Notes: generated by a model not told the origin, from the sequence alone. DNA of 64,000 bases from Streptomyces sp. NBC_01210 (GCF_036010325.1 NZ_CP108549.1:1674001-1738000); one strand, 5' to 3'. Counted from the stretch's first letter, positions 23,136-33,629 are shown. Made by a program: numbers and translations.

Positions 23136-23635
23136 GCGCTGGCGACATACGCGCGCGCCTCGGACTCCTTCTCCAGCGTGACGAGTGTGAGCCTCGGGCC
23201 GACCTGCTCGCTGGACACCTGGACATAGCCGCGGCTGCGGTACAACCGCAGATTGCTCTCGCTGCGATGGCCGGTGAAGAGCTGCAACCGCTTGGCGGCC
23301 GGCTCCCCGGCGAAGCGCTCCTCGATCGCGTCCAGCAGCCGTCCGCCCAGGCCGTGGCGCTGCATCCGTGGATGGACGATGAGCTTGGCGATACGGGCCG
23401 TCCCGCCCTCGTCGACCCTGCCGCGTACGGAAGCCACCACCTCGTCACCCAGCCGGGCCACCAGGGCATGGCCCTGCGCTATTTCGGCCCGCAGACTCTC
23501 GAGGGACTGGGTGAGGGGCTCGATTCCGTAGTCGCCGTAGAGTTCGGCCTCGGTCTGGTAGCACAGATACTGCAGCTTCAGGATGTGCTCCGCGTCCTGC
23601 GCCGCTGCCGCTGAGATGGTCACGCTCATGCCCAT
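23132..23635 (-). CDS. GNAT-family N-acetyltransferase
   Basis: The 167-residue product carries LIVHPRMQRHGLGGRLLDAIEERF (acetyl-CoA binding) and SESNLRLYRSRGYVQV (C-terminal GNAT signature). The ATG at 23635 lies 9 bp after GGGAGG. It is followed on the same strand by no near gene and is preceded by the sigma-like gene. Substrate unknown. Confidence 0.86.
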   Translation of the reverse strand: MGMSVTISAAAAQDAEHILKLQYLCYQTEAELYGDYGIEPLTQSLESLRAEIAQGHALVARLGDEVVASVRGRVDEGGTARIAKLIVHPRMQRHGLGGRLLDAIEERFAGEPAAKRLQLFTGHRSESNLRLYRSRGYVQVSSEQVGPRLTLVTLEKESEARAYVASA

Positions 23636-23671
23636 GTGTGCATGCCTCCCGCTCACCTGTCCGCCGGTTGT

Positions 23672-24205
23672 CTACCGCTCCTTTCCCCCGCGTTCAGGAG
23701 CGCCAACCTCTGCCGTCAGCATTCTGCGCAGGCATCCCAGGCAGCGGGAACGCATCGGCCCCAGACTGCCCTGTGAGATTCCCAACGCCCCTGCGATTTC
23801 CCGGTAGGTCGGGTCGTCCGGGGACAGCATCGCGGTGAGCAGCCGCGGGCAGTTGCCGGGCGTCCGTGCGACGGCGGCCCGCAGCGAGAGGTGCCGCTCG
23901 GCCCGGAGCGCGGTGCGTTCTGGACTGCCTGCCGGGTCGGCTGAGGGCTCCTGGCCGTACGGCAGTTCACGGGCGGCCGTCCGCCGGGCGCGGCGCGCCT
24001 CCGCCCGTACGGCCGACTTGACCCAGCGGGCTGCGTCCGGCGGCGGCCCGTCACGGTCGAGCCGCTCGAGCAGCCGCACCCAGACAGCCTGTTCGAGGTC
24101 GCCGGCCTCCAACGCGGTGCCCGGCGCCTCGGCCGTGGCCTCGGCGCTCACCAGCGGGCCCAGCGCGCGGACCACACGGGCGGGGGTGTCTTCGAGAAGC
24201 GTCAT
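23672..24205 (-). CDS. Sigma-70-family (ECF-like) RNA polymerase sigma factor
   Basis: The 177-residue product has an N-terminal part resembling region 2 (GDLEQAVWVRLLERLDRDG...[22 protein letters not shown]) and a C-terminal HTH like region 4 (DDPTYREIAGALGISQGSLGPMRSRCLGCLRRML). The GSLGPMRSRCLGCLR ending is common in a Streptomyces group of short sigma-like proteins. No anti-sigma gene is adjacent. Target promoters are unknown. Confidence 0.8.
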   Translation of the reverse strand: MTLLEDTPARVVRALGPLVSAEATAEAPGTALEAGDLEQAVWVRLLERLDRDGPPPDAARWVKSAVRAEARRARRTAARELPYGQEPSADPAGSPERTALRAERHLSLRAAVARTPGNCPRLLTAMLSPDDPTYREIAGALGISQGSLGPMRSRCLGCLRRMLTAEVGAPERGGKER

Positions 24206-24290
24206 GTCCGGCGGGACGTGCCGTCGCGCGGCGGCGGTTGCCGCGAGACGGCACAGTCACCCGTTCGGGCAGGTCGGGGGCGTCTGTGCG

Positions 24291-25436
24291 TCAGCCGCGG
24301 AAGTCGGCGGCGGCCAGCAGACCCGTGTCCGAGTTGTCGGTGAAGATCCCGTCGATGCCGGTCTCGAAGTAGACCTTGAAGGCGCCGAAGGCGTCGCCGT
24401 AGGCGTTCGGGTCCGTGCCGCGCCGGAAGTCGGCGGGCAGGAAGGTGTTCTCGTTGCGCATCGTGTACGGGTGCAGGATCAGGCCCTTGGCGTGCGCGTC
24501 CCGCACCAGTGTCGTCTGCGTGCCCAGTTTGCCGTTCGCGTCCTTCGGGATGATCAGGTCGAGGGTCGGGCCGATGCCCTGCGCGTACGACGCGATCCAC
24601 TTCAGGCCCTCGGGCTTGACGAGATCGGCGACCGTGCGCGGGTCGCCCGCCTGGACGAAGTCCCAGGGGCGGGTGTTCGCGGCCGACAGCAGGACGACGC
24701 GCGGCGAGTCGACAAGCCCGGCCAGCCGCTGGATGCTGCTCGGCTCGAACGACTGGAGAAACACGGGCGAGTTGCGGCGGTCGCGTCCGTACCGGCGCAG
24801 CAGCCTGGCCAGTCGCTCCTCGAGTCCGAGTCCGATCCCCCGGAAGTAGGTGGGGTGCTTGGTCTCGACATGGAGCCAGACGGGACGGCCGCGCCGGTGG
24901 CCCTCCTTCTCGGCCCAGCGCAGCACCTCCTCGAAGGTGGGTATCGCCCAGCGGCCGTCGTAGAGGGTGTTCTCCTGGCGGTTGGCGGGGATCCGCTCCT
25001 TGGCGCGCAGCGTCTTCAGCTCGGCGAGCGTGAAGTCCTCGGTGAACCAGCCGGTGAGGCTGACGCCGTCGATGGACTTGGTGGTCTTGCGGGACGCGAA
25101 CTCCGGGTGTGCCGCGACATCCGTCGTACCGGTGATGTCGTTCTCGTGACGGCATACGAGGTGGCCGTCCTTGGTCGGCACCAGGTCCTGCTCGACAACA
25201 TGCGCGCCCATGTCGAGGGCCAGCTGGTAGGAGCCGAGAGTGTGCTCGGGCCGGTAGCCACTGGCGCCACGGTGGGCGATCACCGTCGGGGAGGGCAGGT
25301 CCCGGTACGAACCATGTCCGCTGTCCTGCTCGTCGGCCCGTGCCGCCGTGGAGCCGAGTCCGAGGGCGGCCGTGCCGAGCACCGCCGCTCCCAGTACGGT
25401 CCGACGCCCGGGACTTCCGTCCGCACCTTGTGTCAT
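24291..25436 (-). CDS. Tat-exported glycerophosphodiester phosphodiesterase
   Basis: The 381-residue product begins with a Tat signal (GRRTVLGAAVLGTAALGLGS, twin Arg) and has the GDPD TIM-barrel motifs: IAHRGASGYRPEHTLGSYQLALDMGA (His and Glu for metal), EQDLVPTKDGHLVCRHEND (catalytic His), LHVETKHP and a C-terminal DGIFTDNSDTG. It should cleave glycerophosphodiesters outside the cell to glycerol-3-phosphate, helping phosphate or glycerol supply. GGAGG precedes the ATG at 25436. It is divergent from plsC with 236 bp between. Confidence 0.92.
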   Translation of the reverse strand: MTQGADGSPGRRTVLGAAVLGTAALGLGSTAARADEQDSGHGSYRDLPSPTVIAHRGASGYRPEHTLGSYQLALDMGAHVVEQDLVPTKDGHLVCRHENDITGTTDVAAHPEFASRKTTKSIDGVSLTGWFTEDFTLAELKTLRAKERIPANRQENTLYDGRWAIPTFEEVLRWAEKEGHRRGRPVWLHVETKHPTYFRGIGLGLEERLARLLRRYGRDRRNSPVFLQSFEPSSIQRLAGLVDSPRVVLLSAANTRPWDFVQAGDPRTVADLVKPEGLKWIASYAQGIGPTLDLIIPKDANGKLGTQTTLVRDAHAKGLILHPYTMRNENTFLPADFRRGTDPNAYGDAFGAFKVYFETGIDGIFTDNSDTGLLAAADFRG

Positions 25437-25672
25437 CGACGTTCCTCCGTGTGATGTCCCGCACCTGTCAAGCGATGCCCGATGGTAGGCAGCTACGCCT
25501 TCCATACGGCAGAGCCTGGACGAACGCAGTGGAAACACACGTCAACACTGCGTATCCGATCGATGAACCGATGTGCGATCAGGTGTGACCCACGAGTATC
25601 GTCCTCACCTGCACAGACTTCGCCGCCATACCGTCCGCCCCCACGACACCCGCACATGACACGGAGGACCCG

Positions 25673-26344
25673 TTGTCCCGCTTGTCGCTCATCAAGGCAG
25701 TGCTAGGACCGATCCTGCGCCTGATGTTCCGCCCACGTGTGGAAGGTGCCGAGAACATCCCGGGGACGGGGCCGGTCATCCTCGCCGGAAACCACCTCAC
25801 GTTCATCGACTCGATGATCCTTCCGCTGGTCTGCGCCCGTCCGGTCCACTTCATCGGCAAGGACGAGTACGTGACCGGCAAGGGCGTCAAGGGCCGGCTG
25901 ATGGCCTGGTTCTTCACGGGCAGCGGCATGATCCCGGTGGACCGCGACGGCGCCAACGGCGGTGTCGCCGCGCTGATGACCGGCCGCCGGGTGCTGGAGG
26001 AGGGCAGGATGTTCGGCATCTACCCGGAGGGCACCCGCTCCCCCGACGGGCGGCTCTACCGGGGCCGTACGGGCATCGCGCGGCTCACGCTGATGACCGG
26101 CGCGCCCGTGGTTCCGTTCGCGATGATCGGCACCGACAAGCTGCAGCCGGGCGGCGCCGGTCTGCCGCGGCCGGGCCGCGTGACGGTCCGCTTCGGCGAG
26201 CCGATGGAGTTCTCGCGCTACGACGGCATGGACCGCGACCGCTATGTGCTGCGCGCGGTGACCGACTCGGTGATGACCGAGGTCATGGAGTTGTCGGGCC
26301 AGGAGTACGTGGACATGTACGCGACGAAGGCGAAGGCGGCCTGA
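25673..26344 (+). CDS. plsC: 1-acyl-sn-glycerol-3-phosphate acyltransferase
   Basis: The 223-residue product has the acyltransferase motif NHLTFID (HX4D) near residue 36, a GMIPVDRDGANGG segment, FGIYPEGTRSPDG and VPFAMIGTDKLQP (motifs II-IV). It transfers a fatty acyl group to lysophosphatidate at the membrane. The start is a TTG at 25673 with GGAGG 5 bp upstream. A strong terminator follows. Confidence 0.9.
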   Translation: MSRLSLIKAVLGPILRLMFRPRVEGAENIPGTGPVILAGNHLTFIDSMILPLVCARPVHFIGKDEYVTGKGVKGRLMAWFFTGSGMIPVDRDGANGGVAALMTGRRVLEEGRMFGIYPEGTRSPDGRLYRGRTGIARLTLMTGAPVVPFAMIGTDKLQPGGAGLPRPGRVTVRFGEPMEFSRYDGMDRDRYVLRAVTDSVMTEVMELSGQEYVDMYATKAKAA

Positions 26345-26375
26345 GCCGGTCGCTCCGGGGTGACGCGAAGTTGTG

Positions 26376-26410
26376 AGAAGGGCCGGGCCCCACGCGGGTC
26401 CGGCCCTTCT
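26376..26410 (+). terminator. Terminator after plsC
   Basis: AGAAGGGCCGG (26376-26386) pairs with CCGGCCCTTCT (26400-26410), extended inside by four more pairs to a 5-nt loop, and is followed by TTCG. Confidence 0.85.
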
Positions 26411-26497
26411 TTCGTCGTCACTCACCCTTGTGGCCGCTGGGGGCCTGACGGATATTCGAGGCTTTACGGCGCTCAGGGAAGTACTGCCGTTCGATGC

Positions 26498-26537
26498 CTT
26501 ACGAGTGCTTACGGGGGCTTACGGGTGCCTACGGGTG
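26498..26537. repeat. Four tandem 10-bp units over the pqrB stop
   Basis: CTTACGAGTG, CTTACGGGGG, CTTACGGGTG and CCTACGGGTG follow each other without gaps. The last unit contains the stop codon of the minus-strand MFS gene (26529-26531). Confidence 0.75.
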
Positions 26538-28073
26538 CTCGAGGCCTTCCTCGAGCTTCTGGCCGCGCAGCATGAACCACGCCGCGACGGCCGTCGCGAA
26601 GAGTACGGCCGCGCCGATCGCCCCCGCCGACTGGAAGCCGTCGGTGAAGGCGTCCTGCGCTGCCGACAGCATCGCCGCGCCCTGATCCTGCGGCAGGTCC
26701 TTGGCCGACTCGACCGCGCCGCCGAGTGAGTCGTGCGCCGAAGCGGCCGACTCGGCGGGGACGCCCGGCGGAGCGGTGAAGCCGCGGTAGATACCGGTCA
26801 CGATGGATCCGAGCAGCGCGATGCCGAGCGCCGCGCCCAGTTCGTATGCAGTCTCCGACACTGCGGAGGCCGCGCCCGCCTGCTCCTTGGGCACGCTGGA
26901 GAGGATGACGTCCGCGGTCACGGTGAAGGCGAGACCCGCTCCGACACCGCCGATGAACAACGCGACACCGAGCGCCAGGACTCCGGTGGACGCGCTGACC
27001 GCCGTACAGGCCGCGAGTGCGAGTCCGACCGCTGTCAGTCCGCCGGCCACCACGCCGCGTACGGAGGCTCTGCGGGCGAGATGGCCGGCCAGCAGGCCGG
27101 CACCCACCGCGCCGATCGCGGCGGGCAGTTCGATCAGTCCCGCCTCCAACGGCGAGCGCATCTGCACCAGTTGCAGGAACTGCGAAAGGAAGAAGACCAG
27201 TCCGGACAGGCCGAGAATGGTCAGCAGATCGGCGAGGACCGCACCGGAGAAGCCGCGGTGGTGGAAGAGCCGCATGTCCAGCAGTGGCGAGTCGAGCGTC
27301 AGCTGCCGCCGGGCGAACCAGTACAGAGCGGCCAGTCCGATGATCGCGGCCGCCGCGTTGTCCCAGCGGAAGCCGTGCACCGCCGCCTCCTTGACGGCGT
27401 AGACGACGCTGACCATGCCGATCAGCGAGAGGCCGACACTGATCAGGTCCCAGGGGCCGGGGTTGGGGTCGCGGGACTCCGGCAGCAGTTTGACGCCGAC
27501 CAGGACCAGCACCGCCATCACGGGCAGGTTGATCAGGAAGACGGAGCCCCACCAGAAGTTCTCCAGCAGGAAGCCGCCGACGACAGGTCCGACCGCGGCG
27601 CCCGCGGAGGCCGCCGCGCCCCAGACGCCGACCGCGAGGCTGCGCTCCTTGGGGTCGTGGAAGATATTGCGGATCAGCGCGAGCGTGGACGGCATCAGGG
27701 TGGCACCCGCGACACCGAGCAGGGCGCGTGCGAGAATCATCAACTCCGGGCTCGTGGCGTATGCGTTGAGCACGGAGACCGCACCGAACGCGACCGCGCC
27801 GATCAGCAGCAGCTTCTTGCGGCCGATACGGTCACCGAGGCTGCCCATCGAGACGAGCAGACCGGCGATGACGAACGAGTAGACGTCGCCGATCCAGAGC
27901 AGCTGGGTGCCGGAGGGCTGCAGGTCCTCGCTGAGGAAGGGCGTCGCGAGGCCGAGCACGGTCGCGTCGACGGCGACCAGCAGCACGGCAAGGACGAGGA
28001 CGGCGAGCGCGAGCCACCGGCCGGGACTGCGTATCGCTTCGCTCTCCGTGGCCTGCCGGTCGGTAGTGGTCAT
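26529..28073 (-). CDS. pqrB: MFS efflux pump, DHA2 (14-TMS) family, PqrB-like
   Basis: The 514-residue product has the 14-helix drug:proton antiporter layout, with motif A-like SMGSLGDRIGRKKLL, motif C-like GAAASAGAAVGPVVGGFL and DATVLGLATPFLSEDL in helix 1. Its start overlaps the upstream TetR stop by 4 bp (ATGA), so the two are co-translated. From memory, S. coelicolor pqrAB (a TetR-MFS pair near argH) gives paraquat resistance; position and architecture match, but drug range here is inferred. The operator upstream suggests ligand-induced expression. Confidence 0.85.
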   Translation of the reverse strand: MTTTDRQATESEAIRSPGRWLALAVLVLAVLLVAVDATVLGLATPFLSEDLQPSGTQLLWIGDVYSFVIAGLLVSMGSLGDRIGRKKLLLIGAVAFGAVSVLNAYATSPELMILARALLGVAGATLMPSTLALIRNIFHDPKERSLAVGVWGAAASAGAAVGPVVGGFLLENFWWGSVFLINLPVMAVLVLVGVKLLPESRDPNPGPWDLISVGLSLIGMVSVVYAVKEAAVHGFRWDNAAAAIIGLAALYWFARRQLTLDSPLLDMRLFHHRGFSGAVLADLLTILGLSGLVFFLSQFLQLVQMRSPLEAGLIELPAAIGAVGAGLLAGHLARRASVRGVVAGGLTAVGLALAACTAVSASTGVLALGVALFIGGVGAGLAFTVTADVILSSVPKEQAGAASAVSETAYELGAALGIALLGSIVTGIYRGFTAPPGVPAESAASAHDSLGGAVESAKDLPQDQGAAMLSAAQDAFTDGFQSAGAIGAAVLFATAVAAWFMLRGQKLEEGLEHP

Positions 28074-28621
28074 TCCCTCACGCTCCGTCGTGCGCCGCCG
28101 AGCAACAACTCGACGATCATGTACTGGAAGTCCTTGGCAGCGACCCGCCCCTCCTGCACCGACCAGGCACCGGCGCCGACGAGCCCGTAGAGGGCCTCGG
28201 TCAGCCAGGCGGGCGTGAGGTCGATACGGAACTCGCCCTGCTCCTGTCCACGCCGGAAGAGCGCGGAGACACGAGCGTCGAGGCGGTTCCAGCCCTCGTT
28301 CACCTGGTCGCCCTCGAAGAGCTGGTTCTCGGTGACAAGGAAGGCGAGCAGCGGGGCGGCGGACTCCACTTCGGCGATGAGCCGCCGCAGCGCGTCCTCG
28401 GCGGCGCCGTCGTCGAGCCGGGCGGTGTCGAGGGCCGCCTCGAACTCCTGGATGCCGAGGTCTTCGAGGGCCTTGACGAGGGAGTGCCGCCCGGCGAAAT
28501 GCCGGTGCAGGGTGGCCCGCCCGATGCCCGCGGCCCGGGCGACCTCGTCCATGGTGGCGGTCGCTTTACGGGAGAGCAGGGCGGCGGCGGTGCGCAGAAC
28601 CTGTTCACGATCGACTGTCAT
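28070..28621 (-). CDS. pqrA: TetR-family repressor, PqrA-like
   Basis: The 183-residue product starts MTVDREQVLRTAAALLSRKATATMDEVARAAGIGRATLHRHFAGRHSLV, a TetR HTH. The C-terminal ligand domain ends in GARRSVRE. It is the first gene of an operon with the efflux pump. A perfect palindrome 19 bp upstream of the start and a half-site over the start codon suggest autorepression. Confidence 0.88.
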   Translation of the reverse strand: MTVDREQVLRTAAALLSRKATATMDEVARAAGIGRATLHRHFAGRHSLVKALEDLGIQEFEAALDTARLDDGAAEDALRRLIAEVESAAPLLAFLVTENQLFEGDQVNEGWNRLDARVSALFRRGQEQGEFRIDLTPAWLTEALYGLVGAGAWSVQEGRVAAKDFQYMIVELLLGGARRSVRE

Positions 28622-28639
28622 GAGACAACCATAGCCCAC

Positions 28640-28659
28640 ATGAGACATCATTGTCTCAT
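28640..28659 (-). promoter_or_regulatory. TetR operator upstream of pqrA
   Basis: ATGAGACA-TCAT-TGTCTCAT is a perfect inverted repeat with a 4-bp centre. A third copy of ATGAGACA occurs exactly 20 bp away at 28620-28627, over the pqrA start codon. This is the size and symmetry of a TetR-family operator, and it would block transcription of pqrAB. Confidence 0.8.
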
Positions 28660-28705
28660 TGGATATTCGCTGCCGTCCCGGCGGCGCAGAGGGCATCGTG
28701 TGCGT

Positions 28706-29215
28706 ATGAAGCCGCTGCTGCTGATCGACGTCGATGGACCGCTCAATCCGTATGCGGCACGAGCCCGACGCAGACCGGAGGGGTACGCCACCCACCGGAT
28801 GCGGCCCTCGGGCTGGACGGAGACCAAGCCATTGCGCGTCTGGCTCAACCCGGAGCACGGGGTCGAGCTGCTGGCTCTGGCCGAGTGGTACGAACTCGTC
28901 TGGGCCACGACCTGGAAGGGCGAGGCCAATGAGTGGATCGGGCCGCATCTCGGGCTGCCCGAACTGCCGTACATCGACTGGCCCGAGATGCACGGAAAGG
29001 CCCCTCGCGGGACCTTCTGGAAGACTCAGTACATCCTGGAGTACGCGGCGGGGCGGCCGTTCGCCTGGATCGACGACGAGATCACGGCCATGGACCACGA
29101 GTGGGTGGAACAACGGCACCAGGCCGCCGCCCTGTTGCTGCGCGTCGACGACAGGGTTGGACTGCTCCGGCCGGACTTCGACGCGCTCGCGGACTGGGCG
29201 GCGACGCTGCGGTGA
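28706..29215 (+). CDS. HAD-like hypothetical protein
   Basis: The 169-residue product starts MKPLLLIDVDGPLNPYAA, which reads as HAD motif I (DxDGxxN). Later blocks are ELVWATTWKGEANEWIGPHLGLPELPYI (Thr of motif II) and FAWIDDEITAMDHEW (motif IV Asp pair). It resembles actinobacterial HAD hydrolases often annotated as secreted or hypothetical protein. A GTG 6 bp upstream of the ATG is an alternative start. It ends 3 bp before the convergent argH stop. Confidence 0.78.
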   Translation: MKPLLLIDVDGPLNPYAARARRRPEGYATHRMRPSGWTETKPLRVWLNPEHGVELLALAEWYELVWATTWKGEANEWIGPHLGLPELPYIDWPEMHGKAPRGTFWKTQYILEYAAGRPFAWIDDEITAMDHEWVEQRHQAAALLLRVDDRVGLLRPDFDALADWAATLR

Positions 29216-29218
29216 CGC

Positions 29219-30658
<1,440 letters not shown>

Positions 30659-30675
30659 TCAAGAGGGTGGATGTG

Positions 30676-30741
30676 CGCCCTCCCCCTGGGCCCTGCGGGC
30701 CCGGGGGACCCCCGCCCCGCCGCGGAGGAACGGGGAGGGCG
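30676..30741 (-). terminator. GC hairpin between argG and argH
   Basis: CGCCCTCCCC (30676-30685) and GGGGAGGGCG (30732-30741) can pair, with further GC stems inside. It may partly terminate or stabilise the argG transcript before argH. Confidence 0.45.
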
Positions 30742-30761
30742 GCTGTCGTACGCGTATCGAA

Positions 30762-31955
30762 TCAGGCGAGGTCGCGCCGCGCCGCGATCTTCGACGACAG
30801 GCCGAAGATCTCGATGAAGCCCTGCGCCTTCGACTGGTCGAACGTGTCGCCCGAGTCGTACGTCGCCAGGTTGAAGTCGTACAGCGACTCCTCGGACTTC
30901 CGGCCGGTGACGACAGCGCGACCGCCCTGCAGAGTCATCCGGATGTCACCGGTGACATGCTGGTTGGCCTCGTTGATGAAGCCGTCCAGGGCGCGCTTGA
31001 GCGGGGAGAACCACAGGCCGTCGTAGACCATCTCGCCCCAGCGCTGCTCGACCTGCCGCTTGTAGCGGGCCAGCTCGCGCTCGACCGTGACGTTCTCCAG
31101 CTCCTGGTGGGCGGTGATCAGCGCGATCGCGCCCGGAGCCTCGTACACCTCACGGGATTTGATGCCGACCAGCCGGTCCTCGACCATGTCGATCCGGCCG
31201 ATGCCCTGCGCGCCGGCCCGCTCGTTGAGCTGCTGGATCGCCTGCAGGACGGTGACGGGCTTGCCGTCGATGGCGACCGGGACGCCTTCCTTGAAGGAGA
31301 TGACGACCTCATCGGCCTCGCGCTGCACGGCCGGGTTCGAGGTGTACTCGTAAATGTCCTCGATCGGCCCGTTCCAGATGTCCTCCAGGAAGCCGGTCTC
31401 GACGGCCCGCCCGAAGACGTTCTGGTCGATGGAGTACGGCGACTTCTTGGTGGTCGCGATGGGGAGCTGCTTCTCCTCGCAGAAGGCGATCGCCTTGTCC
31501 CGGGTCATGGCGTAGTCACGGACCGGGGCGATGCACTTCAGATCGGGACCGAGCGCGGAGATACCGGCCTCGAACCGCACCTGGTCATTGCCCTTGCCGG
31601 TGCAGCCGTGGGCGACGATACCGGCGTTGTGCTTCTTGGCGGCGGCGACGAGGTGCTTGACGATCGTCGGCCGGGAGAGGGCGGAGACCAGCGGGTAGCG
31701 GTCCATGTAGAGGGCGTTGGCCTTGATCGCCGGGAGGCAGTACTCGTCGGCGAATTCATCCTTGGCGTCGGCCACCTCGGCCTCGACGGCACCGCAGGCG
31801 AGCGCGCGCTTGCGGATGACGTCCAGGTCCTCGCCGCCCTGGCCGACGTCCACGGCAACGGCGATGACCTCGGCGCCCGTCTCCTCGGCGATCCAGCCGA
31901 TGGCGACGGAGGTGTCCAGACCGCCCGAGTAGGCGAGTACGACGCGCTCGGTCAC
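30762..31955 (-). CDS. argG: Argininosuccinate synthase
   Basis: The 397-residue product starts [21 protein letters not shown], the PP-loop ATPase motif, and carries [13 protein letters not shown] and [17 protein letters not shown]. It joins citrulline and aspartate with ATP. The GTG at 31955 has AAGGAG 6 bp upstream. Its promoter region contains an ARG-box-like element, so ArgR, encoded nearby, should repress it. Confidence 0.97.
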   Translation of the reverse strand: MTERVVLAYSGGLDTSVAIGWIAEETGAEVIAVAVDVGQGGEDLDVIRKRALACGAVEAEVADAKDEFADEYCLPAIKANALYMDRYPLVSALSRPTIVKHLVAAAKKHNAGIVAHGCTGKGNDQVRFEAGISALGPDLKCIAPVRDYAMTRDKAIAFCEEKQLPIATTKKSPYSIDQNVFGRAVETGFLEDIWNGPIEDIYEYTSNPAVQREADEVVISFKEGVPVAIDGKPVTVLQAIQQLNERAGAQGIGRIDMVEDRLVGIKSREVYEAPGAIALITAHQELENVTVERELARYKRQVEQRWGEMVYDGLWFSPLKRALDGFINEANQHVTGDIRMTLQGGRAVVTGRKSEESLYDFNLATYDSGDTFDQSKAQGFIEIFGLSSKIAARRDLA

Positions 31956-31970
31956 TGGTTTCTCCTTACG

Positions 31971-32020
31971 ATGCATTCGGTGATGGGTATAACTATGCAG
32001 TCCTCCGTATGTTTTGTCAA
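31971..32020 (-). promoter_or_regulatory. argG promoter with overlapping ARG-box-like element
   Basis: On the minus strand TTGACA (32015-32020) and CATAGT (31992-31997) are 17 bp apart. An A/T-rich element with TGCAT and ATGCAT half-sites (31971-32000) covers the -10 and the start point. Binding of ArgR there would block transcription. The match to the ARG box is from memory of its A/T-rich palindromic form. Confidence 0.6.
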
Positions 32021-32077
32021 CGCGGTCCGTACGGTCCCTGCGGAGCGTGCCTCGCCAGGAGCGCGAGACGAATACCG

Positions 32078-32117
32078 GAGCCCGGAACTGCCTGATACAA
32101 GAGCCCCGAACTGCCTG
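32078..32117. repeat. 17-bp direct repeat upstream of the PPOX gene
   Basis: GAGCCCGGAACTGCCTG (32078-32094) recurs as GAGCCCCGAACTGCCTG (32101-32117), 16 of 17 identical, just before a palindrome. Confidence 0.6.
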
Positions 32118-32120
32118 CCC

Positions 32121-32136
32121 CGGTGATCGATCACCG
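32121..32136 (+). promoter_or_regulatory. Perfect 16-bp palindrome before the PPOX gene
   Basis: CGGTGATCGATCACCG is its own reverse complement. It abuts a TAAT-containing -10-like box (GATAAT, about 32138-32143) that lies about 8 bp from the ATG, so it sits where an operator would block the promoter. Confidence 0.5.
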
Positions 32137-32151
32137 CGGATAATCCCTCGT

Positions 32152-32739
32152 ATGGGACAGCGCTACGTACGAATAGAAGGCCGTATCCGCAGCTTCATCG
32201 AGCAACAGCCCGTCTTCTTCACCGCCACCGCCCCGCTCGGCGGCGAGGGGCATATCAACCTCTCCCCCAAGGGCCGCAGCGGCACGCTCGTCGTCATCGA
32301 CGAGCTGACCCTGGCCTATCTCGACTTCGGCGGCAGCGGTGCCGAGACCATCGCTCACCTCCGTGAGGAAGGGAATGGGCGCATCACGCTGATGTGGTGC
32401 GCGTTCACCGGCCCGCCCAAGGTGCTGCGGGTGCACGGCAGCGGTGAGGCGATCTTCCGCGACGACCCGCGCTGGGCCGATTTCATCCCGCACTTCAAGG
32501 AGGTCGACGGGCCGAGCGCCCGCGCGATCATCGTCATCCACGCGCAGCGGATCAGCGACGCCTGCGGTTTCGCCGTGCCCTTCATGGAGTACCAGGAGGA
32601 GCGCACGCAGCACGCGGAGCACTTCGGCCGTAAGTCGGACGAGGAGTTCGCCGCGTACTGCGAGAAGAAGGACCACGTCGGGGTGAGCCTGGACGGGCTG
32701 CCGGCGCTGCCGCTCCCCCTCCCCGCGCGTACGGACTGA
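32152..32739 (+). CDS. Pyridoxamine-5'-phosphate-oxidase-fold flavoprotein
   Basis: The 195-residue product has the split beta-barrel PPOX-like features: [59 protein letters not shown] and [16 protein letters not shown]. It likely binds FMN or F420 and reduces an unknown substrate. No SD is present and a -10-like box ends about 8 bp before the ATG, so the mRNA may be leaderless. Confidence 0.85.
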   Translation: MGQRYVRIEGRIRSFIEQQPVFFTATAPLGGEGHINLSPKGRSGTLVVIDELTLAYLDFGGSGAETIAHLREEGNGRITLMWCAFTGPPKVLRVHGSGEAIFRDDPRWADFIPHFKEVDGPSARAIIVIHAQRISDACGFAVPFMEYQEERTQHAEHFGRKSDEEFAAYCEKKDHVGVSLDGLPALPLPLPARTD

Positions 32740-32816
32740 CCCCGGGAAGTGTCCGGGTGCGCGTACGGCGCAGTCCGGGCGGCGCACCCCCCGTGCCGCG
32801 CGTACGGTCATGAACC

Positions 32817-33524
32817 ATGCGCCCCGGACTCGCACTTGGCTCCGTTCTCCTTCTGCTCGCCGCCGGTACGGTCGCGGCCGTGCCCGGCCGCGCGGCCACG
32901 CTCCCCGAACGGATGGCCGACACGGGCGGCGGCACCCAGCTGATCACCGCCGAGGCCCCGAGCGCCGGCTCCACCACGGGCAGGGTCACCTGGTGGGACC
33001 GGCGCCGCGACGGGCGGTGGGTGACGGTGGGCTCGGCCGCGGCACGGTTCGGCGCGAAGGGCCTGGTCGAGGGCGGTAGCCGGAGACAGAGCACCTTCAC
33101 CACCCCGACCGGGCTGTACGGCCTGCCGTACGCCTTCGGGACCAGGGCCGCTGCCGCCTCGACCGACTACCCCTACCGCCGGGTGACGGAGAAGTCCTGG
33201 TGGTGCCAGGACAACGGATCCCGCGCGTACAACCGCTGGGTGGAGGGGCTGCCCGCCGACTGCCGGGCTGCCGAGTCCGAGCATCTGGTCACGTACGCGA
33301 CGCAGTACGCCCGGGCCCTGGTCATCGGCTTCAACTACGACCGTCCGGTGCGCGGTCGGGGCGCCGGCATCTTCCTCCATGTCAACGGGCGTGGCGCGAC
33401 GGCCGGTTGTGTGTCCGTGCCGGACGCGGCCATGCGCCGGATCCTGGCCTGGGCCGACCAGCACCGCGACCCGCACATCGCCATCGGCACCGCTTCGGGA
33501 CGCACGGCCGTCACGCGCTACTGA
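32817..33524 (+). CDS. Secreted L,D-transpeptidase-like (YkuD) protein
   Basis: The 235-residue product has a Sec signal (MRPGLALGSVLLLLAAGTVAAVPGRA). Near the C-terminus, IFLHVNGRGATAGCVSVPDAAMRRIL matches the YkuD motif HxnG...(S/T)xGC(V/I)S with the catalytic Cys. A ferredoxin-like region upstream (RRQSTFTTPTGLYGLPYAFG) is also typical. It probably cross-links or modifies peptidoglycan outside the membrane. No clear SD is visible. It precedes the flavin redox operon by about 105 bp. Confidence 0.82.
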   Translation: MRPGLALGSVLLLLAAGTVAAVPGRAATLPERMADTGGGTQLITAEAPSAGSTTGRVTWWDRRRDGRWVTVGSAAARFGAKGLVEGGSRRQSTFTTPTGLYGLPYAFGTRAAAASTDYPYRRVTEKSWWCQDNGSRAYNRWVEGLPADCRAAESEHLVTYATQYARALVIGFNYDRPVRGRGAGIFLHVNGRGATAGCVSVPDAAMRRILAWADQHRDPHIAIGTASGRTAVTRY

Positions 33525-33568
33525 CCGGGCTCGGCCACGTCACAGATTGCACAACCGCCCCTCGAGTT

Positions 33569-33595
33569 GAACTCCACGCGCCTCGTATGCGTATC
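33569..33595 (+). promoter_or_regulatory. Candidate ECF-type promoter of the flavin redox operon
   Basis: GAAC (33569-33572) and CGTATC (33590-33595) are separated by 17 bp, which resembles the AAC...CGT pattern of ECF sigma promoters. It ends about 35 bp before the GTG of the first operon gene. Confidence 0.35.
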
Positions 33596-33629
33596 CCCGT
33601 ACGCGAAGAGGTACAGCCGAGGAGCAGTC

